Source: an uncultured Collinsella sp.
GTDB lineage: Bacteria > Actinomycetota > Coriobacteriia > Coriobacteriales > Coriobacteriaceae
Direction: 5' to 3'
Assembly (NCBI GenBank): GCA_900557455.1
Contig: USSM01000014.1
Location: 1-17,405, forward strand
DNA: 17,405 nucleotides
Under the pieces are notes generated by a model, which worked only from the letters and a program-made list of their open reading frames with translations, had not been told where the DNA came from and did no database searches. The position numbers were made by a program, and so were the translations under genes. How positions within the stretch are numbered: the stretch's first letter is position 1; each line of letters starts with the position of its first letter. Positions 14,225 to 17,405 of this stretch are shown here, piece after piece.

Positions 14225-15360
14225 TCTACCTGGATAACGCGGCGACGACCATGCACAAGCCGCAAACGGTCATCGATGCCGTGACGCAGGCGATGTGCTC
14301 GCTCGGCAATGCCGGGCGCGGCGCCACGTCGGGTGCGCTCGACGCGGCGCGTACCATCCACGGCTGTCGCGCCAAGCTTGCGCGCCTGTTGGGTTGCCCG
14401 AGGGCGGACCATGTGTGCTTTACGCCCAACTCCACGGCGGCGCTCAACACCGTCATCAATGGCGTGGTGTGCCCCGGTGACCGCGTGGTCACAACGGTGC
14501 TTGAGCACAACTCGGTACTACGTCCGCTCAATCGCTTGGCGACGGAGCAGGGTGTGACGGTTGGGCATGCGGGCTGCGACGCGAACGGCGTGCTCGACTA
14601 CGACGAGCTCGAGCAGCTGGTCACGCCGGGCACGCGTGCCGTGGTGGTGACGCACGCCTCCAATGTGACCGGCAACGCGGTCGACATTGCACGCGTGGCT
14701 GCCATGGCCCATGCGGCCGGCGCGCTTGTGATCGTCGATGCCTCGCAGTCTGCCGGCACGGCGCATATCGATATGCAGGCCATGGGGCTCGACGTGGTGT
14801 GCTTTACCGGCCACAAGGGGCTCATGGGTCCGCAGGGGACCGGCGGCCTGGCCGTGGCAGAGGGCATTGACGTGGCGCCGTGGGCCATGGGCGGCACGGG
14901 CGTGCACAGTTTCGATGCGTTGCAGCCGCTTGAGTGGCCCACGCGCCTTGAGGCGGGCACGCTCAACGGTCACGGCATCGCGGGACTTTCCGCAGGTCTC
15001 GACTTTATCGAGGCTCAGGGTGGGGTCGAAGCGATTGCTGCCCACGAGCGTGCGCTCGCTGATCGCTTCTTTGCCGGTGTGCGCAAGATTCCGGGGATTA
15101 AGCTCTACGGTGCGTTTGACCAACCCGCGCGCTCGGCGATCGTGTCGCTCAACGTTGGCGATATCGACTCTGCCGAGATCTCGGATGCGCTCATGCAAGG
15201 GTGGGGGATTGCGACGCGCCCCGGCGCCCATTGCGCCCCGCTCATACACCGTGCGCTGGGGACCGAGCGCCAGGGCGTTGTCCGCTTCTCGTTTGGGTAT
15301 TTCAACACGACCGAAGAAGTCGACACGGCTATCGATGCTCTGTGCGATTTAGCCTGCTAA
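14221..15360 (+). CDS. Class V cysteine desulfurase of the SelD-associated (EF2568-like) type
   Basis: A 379-residue PLP enzyme that removes sulfur (or selenium from selenocysteine) and holds it as a persulfide or selenide on an active-site Cys. The N-terminus MIYLDNAATT is typical. PLP contacts include His 96, Asp 173 and Gln 176; the Schiff-base lysine is 199 in FTGHKGLMGPQGTGG. The catalytic Cys is 338 in RPGAHCAPLIHRALG, a short SufS/CsdB-type loop. The closing RFSFGYFNTTEEVD is family-typical. The ATG overlaps the DUF3343 stop and follows GGGAGG. It is the last gene of the selenium cluster and probably mobilises Se for YedF/DUF3343 and SelD; general Fe-S supply is a less likely alternative because no scaffold gene is adjacent. 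Confidence 0.92.
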   Translation: MIYLDNAATTMHKPQTVIDAVTQAMCSLGNAGRGATSGALDAARTIHGCRAKLARLLGCPRADHVCFTPNSTAALNTVINGVVCPGDRVVTTVLEHNSVLRPLNRLATEQGVTVGHAGCDANGVLDYDELEQLVTPGTRAVVVTHASNVTGNAVDIARVAAMAHAAGALVIVDASQSAGTAHIDMQAMGLDVVCFTGHKGLMGPQGTGGLAVAEGIDVAPWAMGGTGVHSFDALQPLEWPTRLEAGTLNGHGIAGLSAGLDFIEAQGGVEAIAAHERALADRFFAGVRKIPGIKLYGAFDQPARSAIVSLNVGDIDSAEISDALMQGWGIATRPGAHCAPLIHRALGTERQGVVRFSFGYFNTTEEVDTAIDALCDLAC

Positions 15361-15375
15361 AGCTGCTAGACCGTT

Positions 15376-15381
15376 TATACT
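15376..15381 (+). promoter_or_regulatory. Possible -10 box for brnQ
   Basis: TATACT lies immediately upstream of the terminator stem. If used, transcription would start near 15388, inside the 5' arm, so the brnQ transcript would lack the full terminator while the upstream operon would keep it. The -35 is weak. Confidence 0.3.
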
Positions 15382-15383
15382 TG

Positions 15384-15416
15384 CGGGACGGGTGTTTTTG
15401 CCCGTCCCGTTTTTCT
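15384..15416 (+). terminator. Strong Rho-independent terminator of the selenium cluster
   Basis: A perfect 9-bp stem, CGGGACGGG (15384-15392) with CCCGTCCCG (15401-15409), has an 8-nt T-rich loop and is followed by TTTTTCTT. It starts 24 nt after the desulfurase stop and ends only about 22 nt before brnQ. Confidence 0.92.
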
Positions 15417-15437
15417 TTCGACCCGAAAGGTGTGCAT

Positions 15438-16796
15438 ATGGCCTCATCCGCTCCGCGCGGTTTGCGCTCCGACCATGTCGTTACCGTCGGCATTGCGCTG
15501 TTTTCGATGCTCTTTGGCGCCGGTAACCTCATTATTCCGCCGCTGCTGGCGCTGCAGGCAGGTTCTGCCACGCCGGTCGCCATGCTCGGCTTTCTGATTG
15601 CCGCCATCGGCCTGCCCGTCATGGGATTTATCGCCGTCGCGCTTGCCGGAACGGCGCGCGAGCTTGCCGGTCGCGTGCACCCCAAGTTTGGTGAGTTCTT
15701 TGTCGCGGCGGTGTATCTGGCCATCGGCCCGTGCCTGGCCATTCCGCGCACGAGCTCCACGGCCTTCGAGATGCTGGTGCCGCTGCTGCCCGAGGGCGTT
15801 TCGCTCGGCACGGCTCGCCTGGTCTTTGCCATCGGGTTCTTCGTGGTTGCGTTTGCGCTCACGCTGCGTCCGGGCGTCATCACGCGCGTACTCGGTCGCA
15901 TTACGGGCCCCGCGCTTATCGCGCTCATCGTGCTGGTTGTGGGTGCTGCCGTGATCTCGCCGCTGGGACCGGCTGCCGCGCCTCAGGCTCCCTACGATGC
16001 GGGCGCTGCCGTGCAAGGCTTTCTGACTGGCTATCAGACCATGGACCTGCTCGCGTCGCTCGCCTTCGGCATCATCATCGCCGAGACCATCCACGAGCTG
16101 GGCGTTACCGATGACAAGCGCGTGGCCTTTGAGATTTCCCGCTCCGGTGTGATCGCCGGTGTGCTCATGGCCGTCATCTACTGCGGCCTGGCGCTTGCCG
16201 GCATGCAGCTCGGCACGGTCATGCCCGATGCCACTAACGGCGCCGCCATCCTCGCCCGCTCTGCCTCCATGCACTTTGGCCTTGTCGGCACGGTCGTGGT
16301 CTTTGCGATTTTTTTCCTTGCCTGCATGAACGTGTGCATCGGCCTCATCAGCTGCTGCTCGCGTTACTTCTGCGAGACGTATGTGGTTAAAGGTGGAGCG
16401 GAGGCCTCTGAGGAGGCCATGCGCCGTCCCTTCGCGGTTCTCGCCTTTGTGTTCGCGGCGTTTTCGTGCGTGCTCTCCAATGTGGGCCTCGACGTGATTC
16501 TTATGTTCTCGGTGCCCATACTCAACGCCTTGTATCCCGTCGCCATCGTACTGGTACTGATGGGCCTGGTGCACGGCTTTTGCGACGCTCATCCGCAGGT
16601 GTGGGTGTGGGTCGGCGGCGTGGTTGCTGTGCAGAGTGTGATCACCTCGGTCCGCGATGCGTTCTTTGCGGGCGCGTGGCTGCCGTTCGATGCGCTGCCG
16701 TTGGCGGACATTGGAGCCGCGTGGGCGCCGGTTGCCGTGGTTGCCTTTGTGATCGGTCTACTCCATAGTCGTTTTGTCGCACATTCGAGGAGCTAA
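15438..16796 (+). CDS. brnQ: Branched-chain amino acid carrier BrnQ (LIVCS family)
   Basis: A 452-residue membrane protein with about twelve hydrophobic helices. BrnQ carriers import leucine, isoleucine and valine with Na+ or H+. The first helix has the family motif IALFSMLFGAGNLIIPPLL (about 19-37), followed by GFLIAAIGLPVMGFIAVAL, LAIGPCLAIPRTSSTAFEM and GYQTMDLLASLAFGIIIAETI, all highly characteristic. The ATG at 15438 follows GAAAGG with normal spacing; longer in-frame sequence upstream only reads back through the terminator and the desulfurase gene. It is a single-gene unit between a terminator and the tRNA genes. I see no link to the selenium genes beyond position. Confidence 0.93.
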   Translation: MASSAPRGLRSDHVVTVGIALFSMLFGAGNLIIPPLLALQAGSATPVAMLGFLIAAIGLPVMGFIAVALAGTARELAGRVHPKFGEFFVAAVYLAIGPCLAIPRTSSTAFEMLVPLLPEGVSLGTARLVFAIGFFVVAFALTLRPGVITRVLGRITGPALIALIVLVVGAAVISPLGPAAAPQAPYDAGAAVQGFLTGYQTMDLLASLAFGIIIAETIHELGVTDDKRVAFEISRSGVIAGVLMAVIYCGLALAGMQLGTVMPDATNGAAILARSASMHFGLVGTVVVFAIFFLACMNVCIGLISCCSRYFCETYVVKGGAEASEEAMRRPFAVLAFVFAAFSCVLSNVGLDVILMFSVPILNALYPVAIVLVLMGLVHGFCDAHPQVWVWVGGVVAVQSVITSVRDAFFAGAWLPFDALPLADIGAAWAPVAVVAFVIGLLHSRFVAHSRS

Positions 16797-16807
16797 GGCA
16801 TCAATGC

Positions 16808-16836
16808 TTGCACAGGCGGGGAGTCTCCCCTATAAT
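16808..16836 (+). promoter_or_regulatory. Promoter of the tRNA-Pro/tRNA-Gly unit
   Basis: TTGCAC (16808-16813) and a consensus TATAAT (16831-16836) are 17 bp apart and lie about 50 bp upstream of tRNA-Pro. A GGGGAGTCTCCCC palindrome fills the spacer. Confidence 0.7.
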
Positions 16837-16887
16837 TTCCTTCGCTTTGGGACACGCAAGGTTTAGACCTTAGCTGCTCAACACCTT

Positions 16888-16964
16888 CGGGACGTGGCGC
16901 AGTTTGGTAGCGCGCCTGCTTTGGGAGCAGGATGTCGCAGGTTCAAATCCTGTCGTCCCGACCA
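16888..16964 (+). tRNA. tRNA-Pro (anticodon UGG)
   Basis: A 77-nt gene with acceptor stem CGGGACG/CGTCCCG (16888-16894 with 16954-16960), D-arm with AGTTTGGTAG, anticodon stem CCTGC/GCAGG around the loop TTTGGGA (anticodon TGG), T-loop GTTCAAATCC, discriminator A and an encoded CCA end. Confidence 0.97.
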
Positions 16965-16970
16965 TATCTT

Positions 16971-17044
16971 GCGGGCGTAGTTCAATGGTAGAACCCCAGC
17001 CTTCCAAGCTGATGACGCGGGTTCGATTCCCGTCGCCCGCTCCA
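16971..17044 (+). tRNA. tRNA-Gly (anticodon UCC)
   Basis: A 74-nt gene with acceptor stem GCGGGCG/CGCCCGC (16971-16977 with 17034-17040), D-arm TAGTTCAATGGTAGAA, anticodon loop CTTCCAA (anticodon TCC), T-loop GGTTCGATTCC, discriminator T and an encoded CCA end. It is 6 nt after tRNA-Pro and read from the same promoter. Its 3' end is repeated exactly 200 bp downstream. Confidence 0.97.
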
Positions 17045-17052
17045 TAGGATAG
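17027..17052 (+). repeat. Direct repeat, first copy (tRNA-Gly 3' end plus flank)
   Basis: The last 18 nt of tRNA-Gly and 8 nt of flanking sequence (ending TCCATAGGATAG) recur without mismatch at 17227-17252. Confidence 0.85.
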
Positions 17053-17056
17053 TTTT

Positions 17057-17092
17057 AACGGCTTTGGCTCCATTTGGCGCCAGAGCCGTTTT
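17057..17092 (+). terminator. Terminator of the tRNA unit
   Basis: A 15-position stem, AACGGCTTTGGCTCC (17057-17071) with GGCGCCAGAGCCGTT (17076-17090), has one G-U pair and one mismatch, and TTTTC spans its end. It is 12 nt after tRNA-Gly. Confidence 0.75.
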
Positions 17093-17107
17093 CATAAGCG
17101 TGCCGGA

Positions 17108-17235
17108 CGACGGGAATCGAACCCGGCAGGGTGCGAGCTGAGAAAATGCGTGAGCATTTTCCAGCGCAGCACGCAAGGGCCAATGGCCCGCAGCGAAACA
17201 AGGGTTTGCGAAGCAAACCCTTGGACTTCCCGTCG
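17108..17235. repeat. Cloverleaf-like hairpin cluster flanked by tRNA-Gly fragments
   Basis: On the minus strand 17125-17108 is an exact 18-nt copy of the T-arm and 3' side of tRNA-Gly (17018-17035). On the plus strand 17227-17244 is the tRNA-Gly 3' end again. The two fragments pair as an outer 9-bp stem (17108-17116 with 17227-17235). Inside are three hairpins: GAAAATGC-N4-GCATTTTC (17142-17161) within a longer imperfect stem 17131-17172, GGGCC-N3-GGCCC (17177-17189) and AAGGGTTTGC-N3-GCAAACCCTT (17200-17222). No credible protein gene is present. It may be a tRNA-derived repeat, a recombination footprint or an integration site remnant. Confidence 0.65.
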
Positions 17236-17252
17236 CCCGCTCCATAGGATAG
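17227..17252 (+). repeat. Direct repeat, second copy (tRNA-Gly 3' end plus flank)
   Basis: An exact 26-nt copy of 17027-17052, at a distance of 200 bp. The 5' part of a second tRNA is missing. Confidence 0.85.
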
Positions 17253-17255
17253 ATG

Positions 17256-17292
17256 AACGGCTCTGATTCCTTTTGGGAATCAGAGCCGTTTT
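17256..17292 (+). terminator. Second terminator-like hairpin without its own gene
   Basis: A perfect 15-bp stem, AACGGCTCTGATTCC (17256-17270) with its complement (17276-17290), has a 5-nt loop and ends in TTTTC. It has the same outer arms and position relative to the CCATAGGATAG flank as the tRNA terminator at 17057, but a different inner stem. This indicates duplication of a tRNA-end-plus-terminator cassette. Confidence 0.7.
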
Positions 17293-17323
17293 CATATACA
17301 TGCCGGGGACCCCACATCCCCTC

Positions 17324-17377
17324 CTAAATTGCGGTGGAATAGTTCCCAGATGGGGGTGCGGACAGAAAGTTGGACCG
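17324..17377 (+). repeat. Interspersed two-block repeat, right copy
   Basis: Block A, CTAAATTGCGGTGGAATAG (17324-17342, 17 of 19 bases as in the left copy), is followed after 9 nt by block B, GGGGGTGCGGAC-N6-TTGGACCG (17352-17377). A hairpin, GGACCG-N5-CGGTCC (17372-17388), overlaps the end of block B. Downstream, GGAGG (17394-17398) is followed by an AT at the window edge, so an ORF could begin at 17404, but it cannot be seen. Confidence 0.6.
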
Positions 17378-17405
17378 TGAAGCGGTCCGGACTGGAGGTT
17401 CGCAT

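Noticed and set aside
16870..17317. Minus-strand open frames across the tRNA genes and tail
   Set aside because: They are antisense translations of tRNA genes and hairpins, a familiar source of false ORFs; no domain or ribosome binding site supports them.
17352..17405. Left end of an IS3-like element with orfA starting at the window edge
   Set aside because: A TG-starting sequence and a downstream GGAGG would fit, but similarity to the left copy extends outside that boundary into block A, and no transposase sequence is visible.
1..17405. CRISPR array, prophage genes or defence islands
   Set aside because: No regularly spaced repeats and no integrase, phage structural or nuclease genes were found; repeats are limited to those listed.

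Overview
This 17.4-kb window is GC-rich bacterial DNA with short intergenic gaps. The gene content and protein style point to a strictly anaerobic gut actinomycete of the Coriobacteriia, most likely Collinsella or a close relative. That placement rests on general resemblance (GC-rich codons, double-cubane reductases, selenium genes, a Tat-type lipoprotein) and not on a marker gene.

Layout. Positions 106-2575 (minus strand) hold a YegS/BmrU-type lipid kinase and a CLC-family anion transporter whose motifs resemble the fluoride-exporting clade. Positions 2785-4537 (plus) are moeA and mogA, the last steps of molybdenum cofactor synthesis, closed by a terminator. Positions 4741-8198 (plus) are modA-modB-modC, a molybdate ABC importer, behind a promoter full of inverted repeats. 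ModB carries an unusual secreted domain of about 185 residues in front of the permease. A 429-bp leader (8199-8627) precedes a selenium/redox cluster at 8628-15360. It holds two paralogous double-cubane-cluster reductases (2-hydroxyacyl-CoA dehydratase superfamily), one ATP-dependent activase, selD, yedF, a DUF3343 gene and a class V cysteine desulfurase. It ends at a strong terminator, followed by brnQ (branched-chain amino acid carrier), then tRNA-Pro(UGG) and tRNA-Gly(UCC), then a structured repeat-rich tail.

How the genes work together. selD contains an in-frame UGA at the catalytic Cys position, followed by a SECIS-like hairpin. The organism therefore should have a selenocysteine insertion system encoded elsewhere. 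YedF, DUF3343 and the desulfurase are expected to mobilise and hand over selenium (or sulfur) to SelD. Molybdate uptake and Moco synthesis next door suggest that the consumers include Mo/Se enzymes, such as Sec-containing formate dehydrogenases or selenium-dependent molybdenum hydroxylases; none is in the window. The two double-cubane reductases with one activase may form a low-potential reductase system tied to selenium, and their substrate is unknown.

Most unusual features: the Sec-encoded SelD; a pair of 88/89-nt structured elements, one after each reductase gene, that differ by compensatory base changes; the extended ModB; a leader with two small overlapping ORFs before the reductases; and a duplicated tRNA-Gly 3' end with cloverleaf-like hairpins near the right edge. 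A two-block repeat lies at both ends of the window in opposite orientation.
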